Assembly (NCBI GenBank): GCA_007131625.1
Contig: SLQC01000218.1
Coordinates: 1-13,213, forward strand
From: Balneolales bacterium
GTDB taxonomy: Bacteria > Bacteroidota > Rhodothermia > Balneolales > Natronogracilivirgulaceae
Length of the DNA: 13,213 nucleotides
Reading direction: 5' to 3'
Shown: in pieces, positions 1 to 6,377 of the stretch
Position numbering within the stretch: the stretch's first letter is position 1
Layout: every line of letters starts with the position of its first letter
Notes under the pieces: model-generated
Told to the model about the DNA's origin: nothing
The model's input: the letters and a program-made list of their open reading frames with translations, nothing else
The model's database searches: none
Program-made: the position numbers and the translations under genes

Positions 1-267
1 CATCGCAGCACTTCCAAAACCGCCACGGGCAAAAAAAATAATGTCTACAGCGGGATTTTCGATGAGTTCCATCAATTCGGTGGCCCGGGATTCGGCACTA
101 CCTGCCAGGTAGTTGTCACGAGCATAACAACCGGGGGTTGTTAGTACACGATAGCCCAAACTTTCGAAATAACGTACTCCGTTTTGCAGTCTGTCTTCTT
201 CAACCGGTGAGGAAGGGGCCATTATACCGATGGTACCTTGTCGTTGAAGAGGATGGAGTTTTGTCAT
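1..267 (-). CDS. LD-carboxypeptidase (peptidase S66), N-terminal part, cut by window edge
   Basis: I translated this by hand from an ATG at 267; 89 codons run open to the left edge, so the C-terminal part is missing. The start has the S66 look (GTIGIMAPSSPV, residues 11-22), and residues 78-86 read FFARGGFGS, the family's strand plus nucleophile turn, with Ser86 the likely catalytic serine. The Glu and His of the S66 triad would lie beyond the window. Family members are cytoplasmic enzymes that cut the L-Lys/DAP-D-Ala bond of tetrapeptides during peptidoglycan recycling; some homologues are microcin-immunity (MccF-like) proteins, which this fragment cannot exclude. The gene starts 14 bases after the AI-2E exporter stop, so it is probably the last seen member of the recA operon. 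No clear Shine-Dalgarno precedes it. Confidence 0.8.
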   Translation of the reverse strand, partial: MTKLHPLQRQGTIGIMAPSSPVEEDRLQNGVRYFESLGYRVLTTPGCYARDNYLAGSAESRATELMELIENPAVDIIFFARGGFGSAAM

Positions 268-281
268 GGGAACTACAGTAT

Positions 282-1352
282 TCAGTTGTCGTCAGCAGGC
301 CGAAATACGTAATAATTGTCCAGGCTCCAGCGAACCTGCATAATGGTTATGACAATTATGGCTGTCAGTGGCACAGCGATCAGCATACCGAAAATTCCCG
401 CCAGTTCGGCTCCGGTCATGATTACAAAAAGTATCACCAGAGGATGCAAGTTGGCAGAGCGTGAAAAAAGCAACGGTTGAACAAAGATGTTATCAATGAT
501 CTGTGTGACCAAAATTGCGCCGATGACATAAATAACAAGTGAAAAATCTCCGGTTTCGAGAACTGAGACAATGATCGATAGTATATAACCGATGATTGGT
601 CCGAAATATGGTATAATGTTAGCCACACCGGCGGCAATACCCACGGAAAGAGCATTGTTCAAACCGACTATGTTGAGTGTTATGGTTGCAGTTGTTGCGA
701 TAATTATGCTTTGCAGACCGACGCTTTTGAAATAGGAGACCAGTCGCTTTTCCACCTTTTCAATACCGGTAAGAACGGTTTCAAAGTACTTGTTGGGAAC
801 CAGTTGCAGCATGTTTCGACGAATACTGGCACCGTCTTTCAAAATAAAGAAAGTCGCGAATGGTACAACCAGTAAAGCCCAGAATATGTTCGCAAAAATT
901 CCGAAAATGTTATTGACAGTCCGGCTGATATTGTCTGTTTGAAACAGCATCTCCACTGCATTCGGCACATTTTCCCGTAAAATACCATCCGGAAGAAACG
1001 GGATTTTTTCAAGGATCTGATCTTCGATTTGTGCTGTTACGGCCAGGATGGCATCCAGATTGAGCTGCTGTCCGAGCATGATCACCTGATTTAAAACAGC
1101 CGGCAACACTGTACTTGAGAACCAGACGAGCATCAGAATGAGGGAGGCAACTACGATACTGATAGCCAGGGTACGGTGTATTCCAACGGACTGCATTCTG
1201 TTTACAAAAGGGTCCAGTATATAACTAATGACCAGTGCGATCAGGGCATACAGCACCAGAACGAAGAAACGGTATAATATTAACAGGACCAGCAAGACTA
1301 CTGCAAGTCCTATTATGAACCTCAGAAAGGTTTCAATATTAAGTTTCTTCAT
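282..1352 (-). CDS. AI-2E family transporter (PF01594-type membrane protein)
   Basis: This 356-residue polytopic membrane protein has the family architecture: two hydrophobic segments at the N-terminus (about 10-48), one at about 62-85, a soluble/amphipathic stretch (about 88-145), then a C-terminal membrane bundle. Family-type motifs are FFILKDG (168-174), NIIPYFGPIIG (245-255) and the tail AGIFGMLIAVPLTAI (318-332). Members are loosely linked to autoinducer-2 export or Na+/H+ antiport, but substrates are mostly unproven, so the name is a family label. The ATG at 1352 overlaps the 3' end of recX by 14 bases, which implies translational coupling. Length is normal for the family (about 340-380 residues). 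I see no damage. Why an exporter follows recA-recX is not evident from the sequence. Confidence 0.9.
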   Translation of the reverse strand: MKKLNIETFLRFIIGLAVVLLVLLILYRFFVLVLYALIALVISYILDPFVNRMQSVGIHRTLAISIVVASLILMLVWFSSTVLPAVLNQVIMLGQQLNLDAILAVTAQIEDQILEKIPFLPDGILRENVPNAVEMLFQTDNISRTVNNIFGIFANIFWALLVVPFATFFILKDGASIRRNMLQLVPNKYFETVLTGIEKVEKRLVSYFKSVGLQSIIIATTATITLNIVGLNNALSVGIAAGVANIIPYFGPIIGYILSIIVSVLETGDFSLVIYVIGAILVTQIIDNIFVQPLLFSRSANLHPLVILFVIMTGAELAGIFGMLIAVPLTAIIVITIMQVRWSLDNYYVFRPADDN

Positions 1353-2037
1353 TTTCCAGCTGTTTTAGCACATAATCGGCTTTATCCAATACCTGATTCC
1401 CGGGGAAACCGCGCCCTACGAGGAAGTTAACCAGTTTCTTTTTTCGTTTGAAACCGGGTTCGACTCTCATTAGCCGTTTTCTTGCGCTTTTGGCTGCATC
1501 GACAAGCAGGTCATCGATGGCACCATCCGGAAGCAGTGCTTCCAACGCCCTGTCAATATACTGTTTTTTTATTCCTTTTTGAGACAAAGCCATACGTATT
1601 TTTAAAGGTCCCCATGCCTTGGTTCCGGCTTTGCTTTCTGCAAATTGACAGGCATAAAGCGCATCGTCTATCAATCCTTTTTCCAAAAACTCCTGCGTGA
1701 CTCCTGCTATTTCTTCTGACGTATACCCTTTTTGTCTGCTTTTTACAAGTATTTCTCCCGAGCTGTGATTCCGCACCGACAGCCAGCGGTACATCTGATC
1801 TTTCAGCCGATATCTGCGATCTTCCCGCTGTAGTTGATTGCAGATATCCTCTGTTATCATGTCCCCCTTTCGTAGTCCGGCTTCCTTTACGACGAAGATA
1901 GAAAAGTCGTTGAGCAAATCACCGTTTACAAAGAGTAAAACCCGATCGCTCTTATTCTTATGAGTGGTAATATCGGTGCATCTGCCGGGTAATGCTACCG
2001 GAATTTCATCCATCATGCGGTATTTTGGAACCGGCAA
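1339..2037 (-). CDS. recX: RecX, regulatory protein of RecA
   Basis: RecX binds RecA filaments and usually blocks their extension, tuning recombination and the SOS response in the cytoplasm. The 232-residue protein has an N-terminal beta region (about 24-60, with DRVLLFVNGD) typical of longer RecX proteins, then three helical-repeat units: YRWLSVRNHSSGEI (83-96), GLIDDALYACQFAESKAG (121-138) followed by a basic GPLKIRMALSQKGI (143-156), and LVNFLVGRGF (202-211). The longest reading frame begins at a TTG (2035-2037) with AGGGG seven bases upstream; ATGs at codons 8 and 9 (2016, 2013) are alternatives without a visible ribosome site. The gene lies 58 bases behind recA on the same strand, the classic order. 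The TTG sits inside a strong inverted repeat (see separate entry), so its translation may be controlled. Confidence 0.92.
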   Translation of the reverse strand: MPVPKYRMMDEIPVALPGRCTDITTHKNKSDRVLLFVNGDLLNDFSIFVVKEAGLRKGDMITEDICNQLQREDRRYRLKDQMYRWLSVRNHSSGEILVKSRQKGYTSEEIAGVTQEFLEKGLIDDALYACQFAESKAGTKAWGPLKIRMALSQKGIKKQYIDRALEALLPDGAIDDLLVDAAKSARKRLMRVEPGFKRKKKLVNFLVGRGFPGNQVLDKADYVLKQLENEET

Positions 2038-2085
2038 TGGTTAACCCCTGACCACTACCGGGTAGACAGGTAAACCATTACCGGT
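2030..2085 (-). promoter_or_regulatory. Inverted repeat enclosing the recX start codon (possible translational switch)
   Basis: ACCGGCAATGGTT (2030-2042) and AACCATTACCGGT (2073-2085) are inverted repeats matching at 12 of 13 positions; the one difference becomes a U-G wobble in the transcript. In recX mRNA the 3' arm contains the UUG start (2037-2035), so the helix would bury it, leaving AGGGG (2045-2049) in the 30-base loop. The loop holds a second small hairpin, CTACC-G-GGTAG (2055-2065). A competing hairpin, GGTAA-ACCA-TTACC (2069-2082), uses the same upstream arm and would free the start. The pairing is seen in the sequence; the regulatory role is inferred. No U-tract follows, so a standard intrinsic terminator is unlikely. 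Confidence 0.5.
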
Positions 2086-2091
2086 ATGACA
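2081..2091 (+). repeat. 11-base repeat CCGGTATGACA, copy downstream of recA
   Basis: CCGGTATGACA occurs here, just past the recA stop, and again at 3329-3339 upstream of recA, in the same orientation. A looser relative, CCGGGTAGACAGG (2058-2070), lies next to this copy. No function is known to me. Confidence 0.4.
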
Positions 2092-2095
2092 GGCA

Positions 2096-3226
2096 TCAGT
2101 TATTTGCTGAATCGATTGATTTTGAAGTGGCTTGATCGTTGTTTTTAGCTGATGAAGTGTCCGGGTCGTTGTTTTTGGCAGCAGATGACCTGGCGGATAC
2201 TTTTGCCGGTTCCTCTTTCCCGTTTTCGGGAAAATGCTCGGGCATCAATTTGTTGCGGACGATCTGTTCAATTTTTGAACAGAGCATTTCATCTTCATCC
2301 AGGAACTGAAGGGCGGAGTCTGTCCCCTGACCGATAGGTTCCCCGTCATATCGGAACCAGCTTCCCCGCTTCTGCACAATATCAAACTGCACGGCAAGAT
2401 CAAGCAATTCGGCAATTCGGGATATCCCCTTGCCGTACATAATATTAAATTCGCAGGTCTTGAAGGGTGGTGCGACCTTGTTCTTTACCACTTTAACTTT
2501 GGTACGATTTCCGATGACTTCATCACCCCGTTTGATCGCACCTATTCGCCGGATATCGATTCGGACCGATGAGTAAAATTTCAACGCTTTACCGCCGGTT
2601 GTGGTTTCGGGATTGCCGAACATCACACCGATTTTCTCTCGCAGCTGATTGATGAAAATAACGGAGGTATGTGTTCTGTTGACGATACCTGTCAATTTGC
2701 GCAGTGCCTGAGACATCAGTCGGGCTTGCAGTCCGACCTGGGAATCACCCATTTCACCATCCAGTTCTGCACGGGGTACCAAAGCTGCCACAGAATCGAT
2801 TACAACGACATCGAGTGCGGCAGAGCGAATCAGCGTCTCTGCAATTTCCAGAGCCTGTTCGCCGCTGTCAGGCTGCGATATCAGCAATTCGTCAATTTTA
2901 ATCCCGAGCGCTTTTCCGTATTTCGGGTCAAAGGCGTGTTCCGCATCAATAATCGCTGCGTGGCCACCGGTTTTCTGGGCTTGTGCAATCACATGCAGAG
3001 CCAGCGTTGTTTTACCGCTGGATTCCGGTCCATATATCTCTGTTACACGGCCACGCGGAATACCGCCGACACCAAGAGCGTGATCCACCGACAGGGATCC
3101 GGTCGATATGACTGGTATATTTGCTATGGCCTGGTCACCCAGACGCATGATGGTTCCTTTGCCGTGCTGTTTTTCAATCTGGCCTACCGCCAGCTCAATA
3201 GCTTTTAATCGATCATTATCAGACAT
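2096..3226 (-). CDS. recA: RecA recombinase
   Basis: RecA forms ATP-dependent filaments on single-stranded DNA, drives strand exchange and triggers LexA-type cleavage. Key elements are present in order: Walker A GPESSGKT (66-73), catalytic Glu96 in DAEHAFD, Walker B VVIDS (141-145), loop L1 around 157-165, and loop L2 NQLREKIGVMFGNPETTTGG (193-212) with the allosteric Gln194. At 376 residues it is slightly longer than E. coli RecA (353) because of a Ser/Lys/Asn/Asp-rich tail from about 338 on, which contains a duplicated ten-residue unit (SAAKNNDPDT/SSAKNNDQAT). The ATG at 3226 is supported by AAAGGAG seven bases upstream. It heads the recA-recX-exporter-carboxypeptidase run and is divergent from tatD. 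Promoter and candidate operator lie upstream. Identity is certain. Confidence 0.99.
   Translation of the reverse strand: MSDNDRLKAIELAVGQIEKQHGKGTIMRLGDQAIANIPVISTGSLSVDHALGVGGIPRGRVTEIYGPESSGKTTLALHVIAQAQKTGGHAAIIDAEHAFDPKYGKALGIKIDELLISQPDSGEQALEIAETLIRSAALDVVVIDSVAALVPRAELDGEMGDSQVGLQARLMSQALRKLTGIVNRTHTSVIFINQLREKIGVMFGNPETTTGGKALKFYSSVRIDIRRIGAIKRGDEVIGNRTKVKVVKNKVAPPFKTCEFNIMYGKGISRIAELLDLAVQFDIVQKRGSWFRYDGEPIGQGTDSALQFLDEDEMLCSKIEQIVRNKLMPEHFPENGKEEPAKVSARSSAAKNNDPDTSSAKNNDQATSKSIDSANN
2124..2183 (-). repeat. Two tandem 30-base repeats in the 3' end of recA
   Basis: Positions 2124-2153 and 2154-2183 align at about 23 of 30 bases, both starting TGAAGTG and sharing TCGTTGTTTTT. The period is in frame and duplicates ten residues in the flexible C-terminal tail of RecA, so it changes tail length without breaking the reading frame. 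Confidence 0.7.
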
Positions 3227-3233
3227 GGGATGG

Positions 3234-3240
3234 CTCCTTT
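3234..3240 (-). promoter_or_regulatory. Shine-Dalgarno of recA
   Basis: On the minus strand AAAGGAG lies seven bases before the ATG at 3226. It fixes the recA start and stands out because several neighbours (tatD, deoA, the crotonase) have no comparable site. Confidence 0.8.
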
Positions 3241-3256
3241 TTATATATGTGTAAAA

Positions 3257-3270
3257 TATGTTCGAATATA
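3257..3270. promoter_or_regulatory. Dyad TAT-N-TTCGAA-N-ATA over the recA -10 box (candidate operator)
   Basis: The 14 bases pair symmetrically around 3263/3264 at 12 of 14 positions (six of seven base pairs). The dyad covers the proposed -10 box (3265-3270) and the start-site area, a position where a repressor would block recA transcription. A LexA-type SOS repressor is the obvious candidate, but the site is not the Gram-positive (CGAAC-N4-GTTCG) or E. coli (CTG-N10-CAG) box, so the assignment is inferred. A near copy lies at 7298-7312. Confidence 0.45.
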
Positions 3271-3293
3271 CTTTCTTTTTATATCAATACCAA
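3265..3293 (-). promoter_or_regulatory. Sigma-70-like promoter of recA
   Basis: On the minus strand TTGGTA (3293-3288) is followed after exactly 17 bases by TATATT (3270-3265). Transcription would start near 3258, giving a leader of roughly 30 bases that includes the Shine-Dalgarno site. The hexamers are seen; activity is inferred. Confidence 0.5.
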
Positions 3294-3316
3294 AATTCGG
3301 TATGAAATTCGGTGTG
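3293..3316 (-). repeat. Tandem 12-base repeats abutting the recA -35 box
   Basis: AAATTCGGTATG (3293-3304) and AAATTCGGTGTG (3305-3316) are head-to-tail and differ at one base. They lie directly upstream of the proposed -35 box (3288-3293). A further CGGTATG core is at 3330-3336. Such an arrangement could be a binding site for an activator, but no factor is identifiable. Confidence 0.5.
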
Positions 3317-3328
3317 CAGGTACATTTG

Positions 3329-3339
3329 CCGGTATGACA
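3329..3339 (+). repeat. 11-base repeat CCGGTATGACA, copy upstream of recA
   Basis: This is identical to 2081-2091, so the two copies bracket the recA gene in direct orientation. It lies in the 266-base recA-tatD divergent region, which otherwise holds the recA promoter elements; I could not assign a convincing tatD promoter there. Confidence 0.4.
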
Positions 3340-3492
3340 AGGAAACCGATTAAAACTTACAACCCATTTTGTGATAAATCCAGTGATATTATCGCCATTT
3401 TGTATGGTATACACGGATTTGACAGCCAGGTGGTTCGATATCGGAAAGAAAGTTTGCTATCTTCCAGACAGTGAATTCCTGTATTGTTTTTC

Positions 3493-4254
3493 ATGATCGA
3501 CACACATTCCCATATATATCTGCCGGTTTTTCAGCCCGACCTTTCCGAAGTTCTGCAGCGGGCGTCCGACTGTGGTGTTACGGATATCATCATGCCGGCA
3601 ATTGACTACGGTTCGCTTGCACAAATGGAAACTCTGCGCCATCCCGATATCCGGTTTCATGAAATGGTGGGGATTCATCCCTGTGAAGTGGACGGCACCC
3701 GGTGTAATCTGGAAGCAATGCTGCTGGCAAAAGGTGCATCCCCGGAGATTGTCGGAATCGGAGAGACCGGACTTGATTACTACTGGTCGAAGGATCATGT
3801 GGATGCCCAGAAAATCAGCCTGAGGCAGCACTGCAAAGTGGCACGGGATCTTGGCAAACCGGTCGTACTGCATAATCGGGGCAGCACCGATGATCTGTTG
3901 GATATCTTTGATGAACTGCAGGATGGACGGCTTGCCGGCATCTGGCACTGCTTCAACGGGACGATGGACCAGGCCCGGCGCGCCATCGATCTGGGTCTGT
4001 ATCTAGGCATAGGCGGTGTGGTGACCTTCAAGAATGCCGGTGTGGATGTTGTCGTGAAAGAGCTCCCGCTCGACCGGCTTGTGCTGGAAACGGATGCGCC
4101 CTATCTGGCACCGACCCCGAAAAGGGGAAAACGCAATGAACCGTCGTTTATCACCTATACAGCAAAAAAAGTGGCGGAATTGCACAATATATCAGTCAGT
4201 AAACTGGACCGGATTACCTCGGCAAATGCCAGGAAACTATTCGGCATCGATTGA
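3493..4254 (+). CDS. tatD: TatD family metal-dependent hydrolase/DNase
   Basis: TatD-family proteins are cytoplasmic TIM-barrel metalloenzymes with 3'-5' exonuclease or related hydrolase activity, linked to DNA repair and quality control. All expected metal ligands are visible: His5 and His7 (MIDTHSH), Glu91 (GIGETGLDYYW, 88-98), His127 (VVLHNRG), His152 (WHCFNG) and Asp201 (ETDAPYLAP). The length of 253 residues is typical. I start at the ATG at 3493 because nearly all family members begin M-hydrophobic-DTHxH; a TTG three codons upstream is also open. No Shine-Dalgarno is visible. The gene is divergent from recA and convergent with the ABC ATPase gene. It could equally be the YcfH/YabD subgroup; sequence alone does not settle the substrate. 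Confidence 0.95.
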   Translation: MIDTHSHIYLPVFQPDLSEVLQRASDCGVTDIIMPAIDYGSLAQMETLRHPDIRFHEMVGIHPCEVDGTRCNLEAMLLAKGASPEIVGIGETGLDYYWSKDHVDAQKISLRQHCKVARDLGKPVVLHNRGSTDDLLDIFDELQDGRLAGIWHCFNGTMDQARRAIDLGLYLGIGGVVTFKNAGVDVVVKELPLDRLVLETDAPYLAPTPKRGKRNEPSFITYTAKKVAELHNISVSKLDRITSANARKLFGID

Positions 4255-4291
4255 CAGGTATGCTTGCAGGGTATATGATTACAGGACATGA

Positions 4292-4325
4292 ATAACGGAA
4301 ATTTGAAATATTTCAAGCCCGTAAT
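4292..4325. terminator. Hairpin between convergent tatD and ABC genes, possible bidirectional terminator
   Basis: A perfect 14-base palindrome TTGAAATATTTCAA (4303-4316) is nested in a weaker outer stem, ATAACGG (4292-4298) against CCGTAAT (4319-4325) with one mismatch. It sits in the only gap (4255-4357) between two converging genes, where a shared terminator is expected. It lacks a GC-rich stem and a good U-tract, so it may need factors or be something else. Confidence 0.35.
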
Positions 4326-4357
4326 CCAAATCGAAAAGGAGTACCTCGCATCAGGAT

Positions 4358-4999
4358 TCAAACAACCGGGAATGTAATATATTCGTCACAAATCTGGTCC
4401 AGACTCTTTTGCAAATGACTGGATACAAGGATGGTGCCTCCCGTTTTTTTATACGCATCCAGCAGTACAAGAGCCGCCTCCTTGCTCTCCTCGTCAAGCG
4501 CCCGGAACGGCTCGTCCAAAAGGATGATAGCCGGTTTCGTGATGAGGCTGCATGCAAGCATGGTTTTTTGAAGCATACCGCTGGAATAGGTGCCGATCAG
4601 ATTGTTGCGCCGCTCATCGAAACGCAGCTGCTCGAACAGTTCAATCATCATTTCAGGGGAATCCCGGTCGTCCCATTTCTTGCGCGCCCGCAGTACCCAT
4701 TCCATGAGTTCGGTGGCACTCAGATAGTCGGGTAGATCGGTGGCATCGGTGACCATGCCGATGTACCGCAAATAACGATGGGGATGATCAAACACCGATT
4801 CCCCCTGAAACAGAATGGTTCCTTCAGTCGGATAAGCCGAAGCGGACAAGAGGCGCAAAAAGGTGGTTTTACCCGACCCATTTACACCTACCAGACCGGT
4901 GGCCGTGCCTTTTTGGAATCGGTGGGTAAGTCCCGACAGAACCATCGGACCGGTACCGTAGCGTTTGGACAGATTTTGTGCGATCAGGAAATCACTCAT
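4358..4999 (-). CDS. ABC transporter ATP-binding protein
   Basis: This 213-residue nucleotide-binding subunit powers the adjacent permease from the cytoplasmic side. It shows Walker A GVNGSGKTT (38-46), the signature TYSSGMLQK (137-145, a variant of LSGGQ as in BcrA/CcmA/gliding-type exporters), Walker B IILLDEP (158-164), D-loop ALDE (167-170) and switch His195 in VSSH. The Q-loop position reads around MVTDATDLP (82-90) with no glutamine, as in several exporter ATPases. Its ATG (4999) overlaps the permease TGA in an ATGA arrangement, so the two are coupled. The protein is short: it ends soon after the H-loop with no C-terminal extension. The substrate is unknown; the style suggests export rather than uptake. 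Confidence 0.93.
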   Translation of the reverse strand: MSDFLIAQNLSKRYGTGPMVLSGLTHRFQKGTATGLVGVNGSGKTTFLRLLSASAYPTEGTILFQGESVFDHPHRYLRYIGMVTDATDLPDYLSATELMEWVLRARKKWDDRDSPEMMIELFEQLRFDERRNNLIGTYSSGMLQKTMLACSLITKPAIILLDEPFRALDEESKEAALVLLDAYKKTGGTILVSSHLQKSLDQICDEYITFPVV

Positions 5000-6255
5000 A
5001 TATATCGATTTTGGAAAGTATACTCATTGTTGCGGGTCAGCAGATACGCTGAAACGGCAGAAACCGCCACATCGAACAGGGTCCAGAACCAGACGTCGGT
5101 CCACCCGATGGAACCGGACAAAAGTGCAGCGACTCCCACTGTCAGAAATACCGCAAGGGTCCAGCGGATCTGGAGAAAAAAACGTGCGATGATCCAGTCA
5201 TGGGGAGGCATCATCCACCAGTGAAACAGCGGAGGTGACATGCGGGCGTCGGCGGTCGGCCATGCCAGCATATTTTTGGAAAGTACCCAGAAGACCATCC
5301 AACCGGTGATCCATGTCTCCGGCACACCGGAATAGAGCAGGAAACAGTAGGTAAGGCTGAACAGGACGATGATTCGCCCCATGGGACGTTTCCGGTCGAG
5401 CTGAACAAGCTGGCTCCAGACGGCGGGCCGCCACCGGTGCGGAACCCAGTAAACGGCGTTGTATGTAGCCGGTGCGCGAGATTCACCCGTTGCCGTCGTC
5501 GGATTTGTAAAGAGTTCGTCGTAAAATGCATCACTCTGGTAGTACATCCGGTCGTAATTCGGCAATTTCAGGTACAGCCGGAATACCGCCAGGGCGAGAA
5601 GCAGCACAAACGGGAGCATTCCGGCGATCGCATCGTTTACAGCGGCGGAAGCAACAACTGTCATCATTCCGATCGTGGTCACAAGGATGGTACTGATGAA
5701 AGTGGGATACATGCCGAGGCTGACCGGACTGCTTTTTCCCATTTTTTCCATTGAATCGAACACCTGTTTGCCGACTTTGCCTTCATTCCACCGTTGGGAC
5801 AGGGACCCTATGGTCACGAACCGGTAGAGTGCGTAGAAAAGGATGCTGCAAAGTGCGAGTAAACCCGTTGCAAAAAGGGTGAATTTCATCGCGAGATCTG
5901 CTGTCGGATGAGCTGTATCGCCGAAAGCAAGGACCATCAGCGCCAGTACAGCAAAAATCGCAAGGGTCCGGAGGCGGGAGAAATGATGCAGGAACAGATG
6001 CAGCGGAGAGAGATTAAGTTGCTGGATCAGAGTTTTATCCGCATCGGGATAGAGCAGGTGGGGCGTGATGAAAGCCATGCCCCCCGCAAAAGCCATGGCA
6101 AGATACCGGAAGAGAACTACACGCTGTTCTGTGTCCAGGTCTATGCAGACCCATCCCAGAGCCAGGAGCACGACAAATCCGGGGACGATCGCAGTGATGC
6201 GCCTGGCGAGCGTAGCCCGGCTTCCGGGAAGTTGGTTGTGTATCTTTTTAGCCAT
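4996..6255 (-). CDS. ABC transporter permease-like membrane protein, unknown substrate
   Basis: This 419-residue protein has about ten hydrophobic segments (near 22-40, 50-68, 97-113, 122-146, 182-204, 209-226, 292-309, 316-332, 365-383, 388-406) and a hydrophilic stretch (228-290) rich in Tyr, Trp and Arg. I do not recognise a named family; the role of permease is inferred from its topology and the four-base overlap with the ATPase gene downstream. I start at the ATG at 6255 (MAKKIHNQ) because this places a basic N-terminus just before the first membrane segment; the frame stays open upstream to a TTG at 6330, adding 25 residues of no membrane character. There is no clear Shine-Dalgarno for either start. 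It lies 122 bases behind the unknown protein gene upstream and probably shares a transcript with it. Confidence 0.75.
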   Translation of the reverse strand: MAKKIHNQLPGSRATLARRITAIVPGFVVLLALGWVCIDLDTEQRVVLFRYLAMAFAGGMAFITPHLLYPDADKTLIQQLNLSPLHLFLHHFSRLRTLAIFAVLALMVLAFGDTAHPTADLAMKFTLFATGLLALCSILFYALYRFVTIGSLSQRWNEGKVGKQVFDSMEKMGKSSPVSLGMYPTFISTILVTTIGMMTVVASAAVNDAIAGMLPFVLLLALAVFRLYLKLPNYDRMYYQSDAFYDELFTNPTTATGESRAPATYNAVYWVPHRWRPAVWSQLVQLDRKRPMGRIIVLFSLTYCFLLYSGVPETWITGWMVFWVLSKNMLAWPTADARMSPPLFHWWMMPPHDWIIARFFLQIRWTLAVFLTVGVAALLSGSIGWTDVWFWTLFDVAVSAVSAYLLTRNNEYTFQNRYI

Positions 6256-6263
6256 GTTGTGAT

Positions 6264-6352
6264 GCCGACCACTCTGACAGCGCACGATGAGACCTGTCAC
6301 AGGAAAAGAACGTGTGCAGATATCGCTCAAGTTGATAGTGGTGTTGGTCGGC
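6264..6352 (-). repeat. 8-base inverted repeat in the permease leader
   Basis: GCCGACCA (6264-6271) and TGGTCGGC (6345-6352) are perfect inverted repeats 73 bases apart, in the stretch between the unknown gene and the permease ATG. A palindrome GTGATCAC (6360-6367) follows. They could form a long-range stem in the leader RNA, but the match is short. Confidence 0.3.
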
Positions 6353-6377
6353 CGGAACAGTGATCACGGAGGTAATG

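Noticed and set aside
138..464. 108-codon plus-strand frame at the left end
   Set aside because: It covers the start of the S66 peptidase and the end of the AI-2E gene, both well supported on the other strand.
2669..3208. 179-codon plus-strand frame opposite recA
   Set aside because: It is antisense to a certain, highly conserved gene; Cys/Tyr-rich composition is typical of a shadow.
3419..3424. TTGACA as -35 box of a tatD promoter
   Set aside because: No reasonable -10 lies 16-18 bases downstream; nearest candidates are about 24-30 bases away.
3247..3474. 75-codon plus-strand frame in the recA-tatD gap
   Set aside because: It runs across the recA promoter and repeats, has no ribosome site and no recognisable family; non-coding regulatory DNA explains the stretch better.
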